A stretch of DNA of 64,000 nt. Source: Planctomycetota bacterium (GTDB lineage: Bacteria > Planctomycetota > Planctomycetia > Pirellulales > Pirellulaceae). The position numbers were made by a program, and so were the translations under genes. This document shows positions 52,019 through 61,345 of this stretch, piece by piece; position 1 is the first letter of the stretch, and each line of letters opens with the position of its first letter. The stretch is taken from NCBI GenBank assembly GCA_016872725.1, contig VGZC01000017.1, forward strand, positions 1-64,000. Reading direction: 5' to 3'. A model generated the notes under the pieces. That model did no database searches and was not told where the DNA came from. It saw nothing but the letters and a program-made list of their open reading frames with translations.

Positions 52019-55000
52019 ATGGTCCGGTACCGGATGCTCTGGATCGCCTTCTCGACCTTCGCGTGCGGCGCCCATTTCGGTCTTTCGGGCAACGATCTCG
52101 CGGGCAAAGATCTTTCGGGTAAAGATCTTTCGGGCAAAGTCGGCGCGGTGCGGGATGCGCGCGTCGCCGTCGTCCCGGCGACCGATGTCCTTCCGAACAT
52201 CGGCGATGGGGCCCGCATCGCCCCGGAGGCGCCGACCGACGAGCAAGCCGGCGCGGACGCGGCGTGGACCGCCCAGGGCCGCGTGACGGCGATCGAGAGG
52301 GGCGTGGTCATCGTCGAATTGACCCGGGGCGCCGACCAGGTGGCGGTCGGGCATCACGTGGTGTTCACGTCGGCGACCGATCCGCCTTCCCAGCCCTCGC
52401 CCGAGACGAATCCGGATCAGCCACCGATCCTTGGACTTCTTGGACTTCTTGGACTTCGCGCCGAACCGGTCGATGGGAAGCTCGCGCAACTGCTCGACCT
52501 CCCCCGGCCCACGGGACTTGTCGTGATCCAAGTCGAACCCGACTCGCCCGGCGCGCGTGCGGGGATTAAGAAACGGGACGTCATCTTGCGGGTCGGCGAA
52601 ACGGATGTGGACCGGCCGCGACAATTCGAGGACGCGGCGGCGTCGCGGGACGGCAAGCTCGTTCTCACCATCTGGCGCGACGGCGCGTCGGCGACGGTGG
52701 AAGTCGCCCGCCCGCCCGAGCCGCCGGAACGGGCCGGGCCGACCGCGACGGACGCGCCCGAGACTCCGCTCTGGATCGGAGCCGGCATCGAGAACAATCG
52801 GGACGACATCACGATTCGGTTCCTGGTCCCCGGCGCGCCGGCGCAGCGCGACGGCCTTCGGATCGACGACCGCATCGTCCGCATCGACGCATTCGACGTG
52901 CGGGACGCGACGGAGTTCACTCGAATCGTCGAACGATCCGCGCCGGGCCAGTCCGTCACGATCACGGTCCTTCGAAACGGCGAACGGACACCGGTCACGG
53001 TCACACCGGAGCCGCGCCCTTCCGATGCGGAAACGGCGGCGAACCTGCAGAAAGCGGCGGAGGCCGGCGATCCGGCCGGGCAATTCCTTCGCAGCCAGCA
53101 GACCGGCGAGTCCGTCCCGGCGGAATATCGACTCACCATGGCCCAATCGATCGAGTGGTTGCGGAAGTCGGCCGATGCGGGATTCGCCGGCGCGCAGGCC
53201 TCGCTCGGCTCCTACTACCTCGATGGCGGCCCGATCCCCGCCGCGGCCGCGACGGGCGTCGCGTGGCTCCGCAAGGGCGCCGAGCAGGGCAATGTCGCGG
53301 CGATGCGCGACCTGAGCCGCGCGTATGGGGAGGGCGCGGGAATCGCGAAGAACGCCGACGAATCGCGGCGATGGCATGATCGGGCATTCGCGACCGGCAG
53401 CCTCGACGCCATCGTCGATCGGGGCACGTTCTATGAATTCGGTCATATGTTCGCGAAGGACGTCGAGCGGGCGGCGGAATACTACCATCTCGCGGCATCG
53501 CGCGGGAATGCCTTCGGCGCGTTCAACTACGGGCGGTGCCTTCGAAAGGGAATCGGCGTCGCACGCGACGCCTCCGAAGCGCGCCGCTGGCTCGAAAAGG
53601 CCGCCGAACGCGGACTTGCCCAAGCGAAAAAAGAACTCGATGAACTCAACGACGCGGGGACCGCGCCCGGAGGCCCAACCGGCGGCGGGGCGACCGGGAC
53701 AAGTGACCTCGGCGGCGCCGCGCGCAACGCGCAGTCGGCGGTCGTCCTGCTGATGACGCCGAGCGGCGCCTCGGGCACCGGATTCGTCATATCCCGCACA
53801 CACCGGCTCGTCGCCACCAACGCGCACGTCGCCGATTTCTACTTTTCGGACGGAAAGAGGATGACGGCCCATGTCAACGGAGTCGGCGCGTCGCACGACG
53901 TCGAACAGGTTTGGTTCCATCCCGGCGTCCTTCGCAGCATCGATGCGGACCGCGTCGCCATCGTGCGTTCGATGGAGCCGTCGCACGGACCGACCTTTCC
54001 CGGATGTCCCGACGTCGCCGTGCTGCAGCTCGGCGCGTCCGGCCCGGCGCTGCCCTCCGAATTGTCGCTCGCCACGCCCGAGGAACTGCGCGAATTGCTC
54101 GGCCAACCGATCGGTCTGCTCGGATTCCCCGGACACGACCGCGTCGAACTGGGAGCCGACCCGTCCCAAATCACGGCCAGCTACCAGCAAGGCGTCATCA
54201 GCCGGCTCACCGATTTCCAAATGCGAGGAGCCTCGTCGGAAGACCGGCGCCAGTACCTGCAGCACACGGCGCTCGGGCTCAACGGCGCGAGCGGCTCGCC
54301 GCTCTTCCTGGCCAACGGGCGCGTCGCCGGCATCCACAACTCCTACCGGACACAACGGACGTCGCAATACCTCGCCCAACTTTCGCACGGAATCCGCATC
54401 GACTGCCTGTGGGAGCTGATCCTCTATCACAAACTCGACAACTTGTTTCCGGTACCCGTATCGCGCGACTCCGTGAACCTCGCGCGATTCGACGCGCCCG
54501 ACGAGGAGATCGAGAAGTACCGGAAGATCTGGGCGCTGTTGGTCGAGGCCGACCGGTTGATGCTCGACCGCAAGTTCGCCGAGGCGGCCCAAGTCTGCAA
54601 GCAGGCGATCGCGTCGGCTCCCGAATACCCGTACGGATACGCGGTGCGGCAGGAGGCCTTCATGGCGTACGCGGCGGAGTACCAGGACCGGTTGTCGGTC
54701 GATTCGATCGTGAAGCAAACCACGTTCGCGATGAACGACGCGAAGAAATACGCCGAGTTGCTCCCCGGCGCTCCGAACGCCCTCTTGCGGTACGCGCTCG
54801 CGCTGAGCAACAGCGGGGCGGCCGAAGCGCGGGCCGCGGGCGACGATGCGGCGGGTCGCGCGAAGTACGCCGAGGCGATTCGGATTTGCGAACAGGTCAT
54901 GCAATCCGGATCGCTGACCACGATGTGGCAGGCGGAGGCGTTCGCGACGCGCAGCGTCGCTCGGCAGGGCCTTCAGGATTTCGACGGATCGCTCGAGGAC

Positions 55001-55156
55001 ATCAACGAGGCGATTCGCCTGCTTCCCGAGTCCCCCAACGTGTTTTTCCAGCGGTCGCGGCTCCATTCGGTTCGGGGCGAGGAGGAACTCGCCGCATCCG
55101 ACCGCGCGCACGGCGAATCGCTGCGGCGGAAACAGCTCGAAGCCAAGTCGCCCTGA
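52019..55156 (+). CDS. PDZ/Sel1/trypsin-like serine protease with TPR tail
   Basis: 1045 aa from ATG 52019, chosen for GGGAG 7 nt upstream and the leader RYRMLWIAFSTFACGAHFG; a frame extends to ATG 51959. A DLSGK-type repeat follows the leader. Two PDZ-like domains lie at about 165-240 and 245-330 (VIQVEPDSPGARAGIKKRDVILRVGE and PAQRDGLRIDDRIVRIDAFDV). Three to four Sel1 repeats occupy about 345-545. A trypsin-like domain (about 565-810) has His603 in TNAHVADF, Asp665 in PDVAVLQLG and Ser758 in NGASGSPLF. TPR-like helices end the protein. PDZ domains precede the protease here, the reverse of DegP/HtrA. Likely envelope location; substrate unknown. Confidence 0.88.
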   Translation: MVRYRMLWIAFSTFACGAHFGLSGNDLAGKDLSGKDLSGKVGAVRDARVAVVPATDVLPNIGDGARIAPEAPTDEQAGADAAWTAQGRVTAIERGVVIVELTRGADQVAVGHHVVFTSATDPPSQPSPETNPDQPPILGLLGLLGLRAEPVDGKLAQLLDLPRPTGLVVIQVEPDSPGARAGIKKRDVILRVGETDVDRPRQFEDAAASRDGKLVLTIWRDGASATVEVARPPEPPERAGPTATDAPETPLWIGAGIENNRDDITIRFLVPGAPAQRDGLRIDDRIVRIDAFDVRDATEFTRIVERSAPGQSVTITVLRNGERTPVTVTPEPRPSDAETAANLQKAAEAGDPAGQFLRSQQTGESVPAEYRLTMAQSIEWLRKSADAGFAGAQASLGSYYLDGGPIPAAAATGVAWLRKGAEQGNVAAMRDLSRAYGEGAGIAKNADESRRWHDRAFATGSLDAIVDRGTFYEFGHMFAKDVERAAEYYHLAASRGNAFGAFNYGRCLRKGIGVARDASEARRWLEKAAERGLAQAKKELDELNDAGTAPGGPTGGGATGTSDLGGAARNAQSAVVLLMTPSGASGTGFVISRTHRLVATNAHVADFYFSDGKRMTAHVNGVGASHDVEQVWFHPGVLRSIDADRVAIVRSMEPSHGPTFPGCPDVAVLQLGASGPALPSELSLATPEELRELLGQPIGLLGFPGHDRVELGADPSQITASYQQGVISRLTDFQMRGASSEDRRQYLQHTALGLNGASGSPLFLANGRVAGIHNSYRTQRTSQYLAQLSHGIRIDCLWELILYHKLDNLFPVPVSRDSVNLARFDAPDEEIEKYRKIWALLVEADRLMLDRKFAEAAQVCKQAIASAPEYPYGYAVRQEAFMAYAAEYQDRLSVDSIVKQTTFAMNDAKKYAELLPGAPNALLRYALALSNSGAAEARAAGDDAAGRAKYAEAIRICEQVMQSGSLTTMWQAEAFATRSVARQGLQDFDGSLEDINEAIRLLPESPNVFFQRSRLHSVRGEEELAASDRAHGESLRRKQLEAKSP

Positions 55157-55360
55157 CCGTAGGCGCAACCTATTCGATTGTGCGAGGCGGAAATGGGCGA
55201 ATTGCCCGGGATTTCCGCGAAAATCGGCGTCGCGGGAAAAGCACGAGTCCGGCTGCGCGACCGGGCAAGGGCCGCGAATGTCGAAGACGGGGCGTTGGCG
55301 ATCGCGAGCCGTCCGCACTTCGTGAATTGGTTCAACGCCTCCGGTAGATTGAGCGCATAG
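55157..55360. other. Intergenic, left edge of the decayed island
   Basis: 204 bp with no intact gene. A frame from 55178 reads into the HTH remnant and ends in TAG just before it. I could not assign the sequence to a protein family on either strand. Confidence 0.45.
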
Positions 55361-55504
55361 CCGAACACGCTTCGCAATTGGGTCAATGCCCGGAAGATCG
55401 TGGCCGTTCGCCATCCGGTGAACGACTACCGCCTCTTCAAGCGGGAGGACCTCGATGCCCTACTCAAGCAGGTGGCGGTAGCCCGAAAAAGAGCGGCCAA
55501 GTGA
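55361..55504 (+). pseudogene. HTH/MerR-like DNA-binding protein remnant
   Basis: 47 codons read PNTLRNWVNARKIVAVRHP then YRLFKREDLDALLKQV, the typical second half of an excisionase/MerR-type winged helix-turn-helix domain. The first half is missing, and a TAG stop stands directly before the PNTLRNW segment. It therefore looks like a truncated, non-functional remnant. Confidence 0.6.
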
Positions 55505-55590
55505 CGAAGCGGATTCGTGGCAGCGAGAAGGCGTTGGATCAGGCATCGGCAGAAGGACTGCCTATGGTGACGTGTTTGCGAGGACCGAGA

Positions 55591-55752
55591 ATGGCAAAGC
55601 GGGAGAATCCGAGCGTTCGGAAGCGGCATCGGTCTTCCGCTCCATACTCGTCCAAGATCATTAAGGCGGGTGCCTTGATCGGTGACACCAAGACGCTGCT
55701 TTCCCATTGGGATGCGAGCGCCCCGGTTGCGGAGAAGGGGTTGGTTCGATGA
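55591..55752 (+). pseudogene. BrxA (DUF1819) N-terminal remnant
   Basis: 53 codons from ATG 55591. SSKIIKAGALIGDTKTLLSHWD matches the N-terminal pattern of DUF1819 proteins (BrxA), components of BREX phage-defence systems. BrxA is normally about 200 aa, so about three quarters is missing; the frame stops right after VAEKGLVR. It is followed 8 bp later by an AlbA-domain gene. Interpreted as a remnant of a BREX-like locus. The match is from recalled family pattern, not a search. Confidence 0.55.
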
Positions 55753-55760
55753 CATAACTC

Positions 55761-57137
55761 GTGCCCGATCGCGAGAGTCTGACAGTCGAATTCAAAAGCG
55801 ATCTCCAGCCGCTCCCGGATCGTGATCTGGTGGCGGCTGTCGTCTGTTTGGCGAACACGGAAGGGGGCGAGGTGTACCTTGGCGTGGAGGATGACGGTAC
55901 GGTCACTGGATTGCGCGCTGCCCATCAGAATGTGCCGGGGTTGACGGCATTGATCGCGAATTCGACGCTCCCGCCCGTCTCCGTGCGCGTCGAGGTGCTG
56001 GATGTCGGTGGGCAGCGAGTGGCCAAGGTGCTGGTTCCGAAATCGCGTCAGCTCGTCGCCACGTCCGAGGGTCTGCTGCAGCGACGACGCCTCAAAGCGG
56101 ACGGGTTGCCCGAGTGTGTGCCCTTTTTACCCGCACGAGTTCGCACGGCGACAGTCTGACCTGGAGCTGGTCGATTACTCGGCGCTGCCGATGACCGCCG
56201 CCACGCGGGATGACTTTGATCCGCTGGAACGGGAGCGGCTGCGGCAATTCGTGGCCCGGTACGGCGGCGATTCGTCGCTCTTGCGGCTCACGGACAAGGA
56301 ACTCGAGGGCGCCCTGGGATTGGTCATGGCCGAACAGGGGCGTCATGTGCCCACGGTGACCGGAGTGCTCTTGATCGGCCGCGAGTCGGCCTTGCGCCGG
56401 CATCTGCCGACCCACGAGGTCGATCTCTTTCGCGTTCCCATCCCGAACTATGACCGGCGGGCGTTCCGGGAGGCGTTCATCAACGCCCTCGTTCACCGAG
56501 ACTACTCGCGTCTGGGAGCGATTCACGTTCAATGGACGGCGGACGGGATCACCATGAGTAATCCCGGCGGATTTGTGGAGGGCGTGACGCTCGACAACCT
56601 GCTGGTCGTCGCCCCCCGTCCGCGCAATCCGCTGCTGGCGGACGCCATGAAACGCATTGGTTTGGCCGAGCGCACGGGGCGGGGTATCGACCTGATCTTT
56701 CAAGGATTGCTGCGCTACGGGCGTCCTGCGCCGGACTACAGCCGGACCACGTCGCACACGGTCAGCGTCGCGCTTTCGGGTGCGGCCGCCGACATGGCCT
56801 GTTGCGAACCATCATTATGGAAGAGAAGCGCACGCGCCAGCCCTTGCCCGTCGATTCGTTGATAGCCCTGACCTTGTTGCGACAGGAGCGCCGCCTCGAC
56901 ACGGTTCAGCTCGCCCGGGGTATCCAAAAGGATGAAGCAGCCGCTCGACCGGTGATCGAACGTCTGGTTGAAGCCGGATTGGTCGAAGCCCACGGTGTCA
57001 AGAAAGGGCGGACCTACACGCTGAGTCCGAAGGTCTACCAGCAGATGGGGCAGGCCGCCGACTATGTGCGCCAGGCGGGCTTCGACTCGATCCAGCAGGA
57101 ACAAATGGTGCTGCCGTTTGTGCGGGGCCATGGTTGA
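55761..57137 (+). pseudogene. AlbA_2/RecG-like ATP-binding protein interrupted by two frameshifts
   Basis: The N-terminal frame (GTG 55761) has the AlbA_2 signature: SLTVEFKSDLQ, CLANTEGGEVYLGVEDDG. At a run of five T (56124-56128), one base too many shifts the frame; removing it gives VPFYPHEFARRQSDLELVDYS in continuous sequence. The middle frame has the HATPase-like REAFINALVHRDY and SNPGGFVEG motifs and the AERTGRGIDLIFQG block. Near 56796-56803 one base is missing, after which the original frame resumes with LRTIIMEEKRTRQPLPV and a C-terminal winged helix. The intact product would be about 455 aa. Such proteins accompany BREX and other defence islands. Confidence 0.75.
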
Positions 57138-57299
57138 ATCGCGCGCAAGGACGCAGCCAACCTGTGCCGGATAAGCAGCCTTCAGGCGAGTTACATTTTG
57201 CGTAAGCTCTTGAGGAATGGAAAGTTACGAACTGAGGGGAGCGGCAGGGGGAACGTACTACGTCCTTCCGTAACCTCCAAATAGCCGCGCGCGATTTTG

Positions 57300-57319
57300 G
57301 ATCGCGCAATTGCGCGATC
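57300..57319. promoter_or_regulatory. Perfect 20-bp palindrome
   Basis: GATCGCGCAATTGCGCGATC is a perfect inverted repeat 45 bp before the ATG at 57364. It could be an operator, a hairpin or a chance site rich in GCGC. A related half copy follows at about 57323-57335. Confidence 0.4.
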
Positions 57320-57363
57320 TAATGCGCAATTCGCGATTCTGCTTCGAGGGGAGTTTCTTGCCT

Positions 57364-57843
57364 ATGGCCGTCGTTACCGATCATCTTGTGCAACTCGTCG
57401 CCAAGCAGGTTGACGAGAAGGGTCTGGTCGTCTGGTACTGTCCCGAACGTCACCTATCGATCGAGAAAGTGGCCGACCTGATCCGCAACCGCCGCAACGA
57501 CACTGGGCATCCACAAGACCCACCCGTGAAGCCATGCCACGAGGAGAAGACCGTCGCTCTCCCAGCGATCATCCAATTCATCAAGGGGGAAGCCTCACTG
57601 ACGGTCGGTGAGAAGACCGTGGTGGGCGAAACGCGTCGCCCCGGTCGCTCTTGGGAAGCGCATTGCCGACCGTCTTGTCGATCCACTCGCGGAACGACTT
57701 CAGAATCGGCGCCGTCCCGCGTTGGCGGATCCGCCTTCCAGCCATGCCAACCTCCCGGAGTGAGATCTCGATCGGACGTCTCGCTCCAGGATACCCCCGC
57801 CGTCAATGACGCAATCCGCCGGACGTTTACCAAATTGAGCTAG
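57364..57843 (+). pseudogene. Possible PglZ N-terminal fragment
   Basis: The frame from ATG 57364 starts MAVVTDHLVQLVAKQVDE and VVWYCPERH, which resembles the start of PglZ-type phage-resistance proteins. PglZ proteins exceed 700 aa, so nearly all of it is missing. From about 57630 the sequence is unrelated and overlaps an IS66-like fragment on the other strand. The later part has no recognisable domain. Weak, by recalled pattern only. Confidence 0.4.
57630..57720 (-). mobile_element. IS66-family transposase fragment
   Basis: On the minus strand the frame reads APILKSFREWIDKTVGNAL then PKSDRGDA, a close match to the region before the NxxLPKSxxG motif of IS66 TnpC-type transposases. Only about 30 codons survive. 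Both ends are missing, so this is a degenerate remnant. It marks past insertion or recombination in the island. Confidence 0.5.
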
Positions 57844-58766
57844 GGTGTCGGCGGGCCGGTTCCGGCGCCGGGGAGGGGAATTCCCGGGAGACCGGGAACG
57901 GTCGGCGAGCCGTCCGTTCCGCCCGATTGCCCCGCGTCCCCTTCGCCGGGAAGACCGGGCAGCGGAGGAAGGCCGATCGCGCCGGGCGGGTTCAGCGCTC
58001 CAGGTCCCGCGCCGCTCGACATGCCGGGCCATTCGCCCGCCGCGCCGCGACGTCCCGGTCCGCCAAACATCGACGGCCCGCCGCTTCGCTGCCCGCCCGC
58101 CGACGACTGCTGTCCGATGGTGACTTGGGGACCCGCGGACCGCCCCGCGTGGTCGCGTCCCTGTTGATTGACGACGGGCTGCTCGAATAGAGCCGTGATC
58201 CACCGTTCGCGTCCGCGTTGCAGCGTGACGCGCGGCGGATCGATCGCGACGACCTCGACATTCGCGTGCACCGCACCCGCCTCCATGCCGCGGATCTTGC
58301 CGTCGAACGCGAGCAGCGCCTTCATGGCGCCCACGTCGACAAACCCGATCAGGCGAACCGCCTCGTCCTCCTCGCGCTGTTCGCTCTGGTGCACGACGGG
58401 GACGTCGATCTTGGGCGGCGCGAAGAGGTTGAATGGAGCGGGCGGACCACCGGCTGTGGCCGTGCCGGGATTCCCCGGCGCGACGGGACCGGCGGGTTGG
58501 ACGTCGGGCGTTCCCGCCGTATTCGACGCCGGATGCACGGGCACGGAGGGAGCGTTCGGGTCCGTGCCCGGCGCCGCGGCGTTCCGTGTCCCGGGTGTTT
58601 CGGGCGTTTCGGATGAAGGGGCCGTCCGCGACGCGCCGACCGATTCCGGCGCGCCGGCCGCACCCTCGGGAGTCGAGGACTCCGGCGCGGCCCGCGAACA
58701 GCCCGCGAGGATCAGCCCGAGCGCGATCAGCGCCCATCCCGACTTGCACGAACGCGCGGTACGCAT
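57840..58766 (-). CDS. Secreted lipoprotein with possible PilP/GspC-like domain
   Basis: 308 aa. The leader WALIALGLILAGCSRA contains the lipobox LAGC, giving an acylated Cys at about residue 23. A low-complexity Pro/Ala/Gly region runs to about residue 110. The short domain about 120-200 (VRLIGFVDVGAMKALLAFDGKI, VEVVAIDPPRVTLQRG) has the strand pattern of PilP/GspC homology regions, which link secretion or pilus motors to the outer membrane. The C-terminus is Gly/Pro-rich. It is divergent from the type II secretion/pilus locus starting at 59150, and this position supports the PilP/GspC reading. The domain call is tentative. Confidence 0.7.
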   Translation of the reverse strand: MRTARSCKSGWALIALGLILAGCSRAAPESSTPEGAAGAPESVGASRTAPSSETPETPGTRNAAAPGTDPNAPSVPVHPASNTAGTPDVQPAGPVAPGNPGTATAGGPPAPFNLFAPPKIDVPVVHQSEQREEDEAVRLIGFVDVGAMKALLAFDGKIRGMEAGAVHANVEVVAIDPPRVTLQRGRERWITALFEQPVVNQQGRDHAGRSAGPQVTIGQQSSAGGQRSGGPSMFGGPGRRGAAGEWPGMSSGAGPGALNPPGAIGLPPLPGLPGEGDAGQSGGTDGSPTVPGLPGIPLPGAGTGPPTP

Positions 58767-59149
58767 GGCTCGCCTTTCCTCCCTACAACTCTAGCCCTCG
58801 ATCTCCATCGTCGTCGCGGCGAATTCGTCGGCTCGTGACAACCGTTTCGGATTCCGCGTCTTTCGCCTTTTCCGGCGATTCGGCGCGTGACGATCGAACG
58901 GGTTCTCGCGATTCGAACGGCGCGGCGCCGGGGCGCCGCGGCGCCGAACCGTCCGTGCGGGAGCGGGGCCCGCGCCCTCGCCCGTACGACCGGGTTCCGT
59001 TTGACAGGGTATCGGGGAAAGCTACGTTTCCATGTCCTTGCCGAGGGCGCGGCGGTCGCCGCGCGTCCGCGCGGCCCGATGACCGGCGTGCCGCCGTCCG
59101 TTCGGCGGGAAAGCCACGTCGAGCGATTCGTCGCGATGGAAACCAACCG

Positions 59150-59542
59150 ATGAGCGAAAACGCGCCGTATGTCGTCTTCGTCGAGGACGATCCCGTCATG
59201 GCCGAGGTGACTCGGTTCCGGCTGGAACTGCTCGGATTCCGAGTCCGCGTGTATGCGACGTCGGACGAGGCGATTCGCGGCATCAAGGACGAGATGCCGG
59301 ACGGAGTCATCGTCGACCTGGCGTTCGGAGGCAATGGAGGCCTGAAGTTCATGGAAACGCTCGGGCTCGACGAATCCACGACGCGCCTGCCGATCATGGC
59401 CCTTTCGACGGACGCCGAGCTTGACACGGTGCAAAAAGCGTTTCGCGCGGGCGCGGTCGAATATCTTGTCGCGCCCTACAACCCGTTGATCCTGGAATCG
59501 AAGGTCGAACAGCTCACGGCCGCGTCGGGCAAGCCCATTTGA
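59150..59542 (+). CDS. Single-domain response regulator lacking the conserved Lys
   Basis: 130 aa from ATG 59150. The receiver fold is clear: FVEDDPVM (Asp13/Asp14), VIVDLAFGG with Asp56 as phosphoacceptor, and MALSTDAE for the Ser/Thr switch. The loop that normally has Lys-Pro reads VAPYNPLIL, so the conserved lysine is replaced by Ala108. No DNA-binding output domain is present. It lies 83 bp before the secretion ATPase, so it may regulate that machine by protein contact. Its kinase is not in the window. Confidence 0.88.
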   Translation: MSENAPYVVFVEDDPVMAEVTRFRLELLGFRVRVYATSDEAIRGIKDEMPDGVIVDLAFGGNGGLKFMETLGLDESTTRLPIMALSTDAELDTVQKAFRAGAVEYLVAPYNPLILESKVEQLTAASGKPI

Positions 59543-59625
59543 GCGGCCGCGCGGCGCCGTCCGCGATGATACGCGCCCGGTTCCGCGCCCGGTCGGGACC
59601 GCGAACGAAAGAAAGAAGGAAGACG

Positions 59626-61320
59626 ATGGCCGGACGGCTCGGCGACATCCTGGTCGCCCGCAACCTGATCACCGAGGAACAGCTCGACGACGCGCTCCAA
59701 AGCCAGGGTGCCAGCCGCGGCATGCTCGGCTCGCTGCTCGTCACACGCGGCCTCATCAGTGTCGAACAGCTCGGCGACGCGCTCGCGCGGCAATTCGACG
59801 TCCCGTATCACAAGATCGTCGCGGACGCGGTCAACAGCCAGGTCGTGCGCCTGCTTCCCGAGAATCTCGCCCGGGGACGGCAGGTCGTGCCGATCTCGGT
59901 CTCCGATGGCTCGATGACGCTCGCCATGGTGGCGCCCGACGACATCGAGACGATCTCCGAAGCCGAGCTGATCACCGGGTATCAGATCGAGCCCGTTGTC
60001 GCGATCCACCACGATGTGCTCCAAGCGCTCGATCGGAGCTTCGATGAACGGATCGCGGCGAGGCAGACGATCGTCGACATGAAGCTCGCCGATCTCAAGG
60101 CGGCCGCCGAACTCAAGAAGGAGGAGGCGGCCGACGAGTCCGAGGTTCCCGAGGACGAGGAAGCGCCCGTCGTGCGGCTCGTCCGGTCGATCCTCATGGG
60201 CGCGGTGAACGCGGGCGCGAGCGACATCCACCTCGAACCGTTCGTCCCCGAAATGCGGTGCCGTTACCGGATCGACGGCAATCTGCAACAGGTTATGACG
60301 ATCCCGAACCACACCGAGGAGGCCGTCGTCGGCCGCATCAAGGTCATGGCCGACATGGACACGACCGAGAAGCGCAAGCCGCAGGACGGCAACCTGACGA
60401 TCGAGGACAACGGACAGAGGGCGAGTTTCCGCGTCAGCACGATCCCGACCGTCGGCGGCGAAAAGGTCTGCATGCGCGTGCTGAACGAGAACAACCGCGT
60501 CTTCACCTTCGAGGCGCTCGGCATGACCGCGGACGAAATCGAAGCGACGAAGATGCTGATCGACAAGCCGCACGGCATGCTCGTCGTCACCGGCCCCACC
60601 GGCTCCGGCAAGACGACCACGATGTACACGATGCTCACGAACATCGACTCGGCCACCACCAACATCTCGACGGTCGAGGACCCGGTCGAGTTCCGGTTGC
60701 GGGGCATCAATCAGGTGCAGGCGAACAACGAGCACGGCATGGGGTTCGCCAACGCGCTGAAGTACCTCATGCGGCAGGACCCCGACGTGATCCTGGTGGG
60801 CGAGATCCGCGACCACGAGACGGCGACCGCCGCCGTCCAGGCCGCGCTCACCGGCCACCTGCTCATCAGCACGCTCCACACCAACGACGCCGTCGGCGCC
60901 GTCACCCGGCTCAACGACCTCGGGCTCGACCGGTTCAAGATCGCCGGGGCGCTGATCGCCGCGTACGCCCAACGCCTCCTGCGGGGCATTTGCAAGCATT
61001 GCATGGAGCCGTCGGCGCCGAATCCGAAACTCCTCCAATCGCTGCTCGACGGCCGCGAATTCGACGCGTCCGGAACGTTTTACACGGGTCGCGGCTGCAA
61101 GAAGTGCATGGGGACGGGGTACGTCGGGCGGATTCCGATCTACGAGATCATGCTCGTCACGCCCGAACTCGAAAAGGCGATCGAGGCGGGCCTTCCGAGC
61201 TCGAAGCTGCGCGAGATCGCCGCCTCGCAGGGCATGAAACAGCTCGCCCCCAACGGCCTCGAACAGGCCCGGCTCGGCCGCACGACGGTCGAGGAAGTCT
61301 ACTTCAAGCTGTCCAGTTGA
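59626..61320 (+). CDS. GspE/PilB-type secretion or pilus assembly ATPase
   Basis: 564 aa from ATG 59626, with AGAAGGA upstream. An N-terminal MshEN-like domain (residues about 1-150) precedes the hexameric ATPase core: GPTGSGKTTTMY Walker A near residue 325, SDIHLEPF, TVEDPVEFRL Asp box, QDPDVILVGEIRD Walker B and HTNDAVGA His box. A tetracysteine zinc motif is formed by CKHC and CKKC near 457 and 490. It powers pilus or pseudopilus extension. The order receiver, ATPase, platform, pilins is standard for T2SS/type IV pilus loci. PilT and secretin genes are outside the window. Confidence 0.95.
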   Translation: MAGRLGDILVARNLITEEQLDDALQSQGASRGMLGSLLVTRGLISVEQLGDALARQFDVPYHKIVADAVNSQVVRLLPENLARGRQVVPISVSDGSMTLAMVAPDDIETISEAELITGYQIEPVVAIHHDVLQALDRSFDERIAARQTIVDMKLADLKAAAELKKEEAADESEVPEDEEAPVVRLVRSILMGAVNAGASDIHLEPFVPEMRCRYRIDGNLQQVMTIPNHTEEAVVGRIKVMADMDTTEKRKPQDGNLTIEDNGQRASFRVSTIPTVGGEKVCMRVLNENNRVFTFEALGMTADEIEATKMLIDKPHGMLVVTGPTGSGKTTTMYTMLTNIDSATTNISTVEDPVEFRLRGINQVQANNEHGMGFANALKYLMRQDPDVILVGEIRDHETATAAVQAALTGHLLISTLHTNDAVGAVTRLNDLGLDRFKIAGALIAAYAQRLLRGICKHCMEPSAPNPKLLQSLLDGREFDASGTFYTGRGCKKCMGTGYVGRIPIYEIMLVTPELEKAIEAGLPSSKLREIAASQGMKQLAPNGLEQARLGRTTVEEVYFKLSS

Positions 61321-61345
61321 CGGCCGCGAGGCCTGGAGCACGAAC

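Noticed and set aside
55157-55386. A gene covering the left edge of the island on either strand
   Set aside because: Open frames here have no recognised family and are interrupted; one reads straight into a stop before the HTH remnant.
51674-55414. A 1246-codon open frame on the minus strand
   Set aside because: It is antisense to the PDZ/Sel1/protease gene. The plus-strand product has intact catalytic motifs and a leader, while the antisense product is Arg-rich without motifs.
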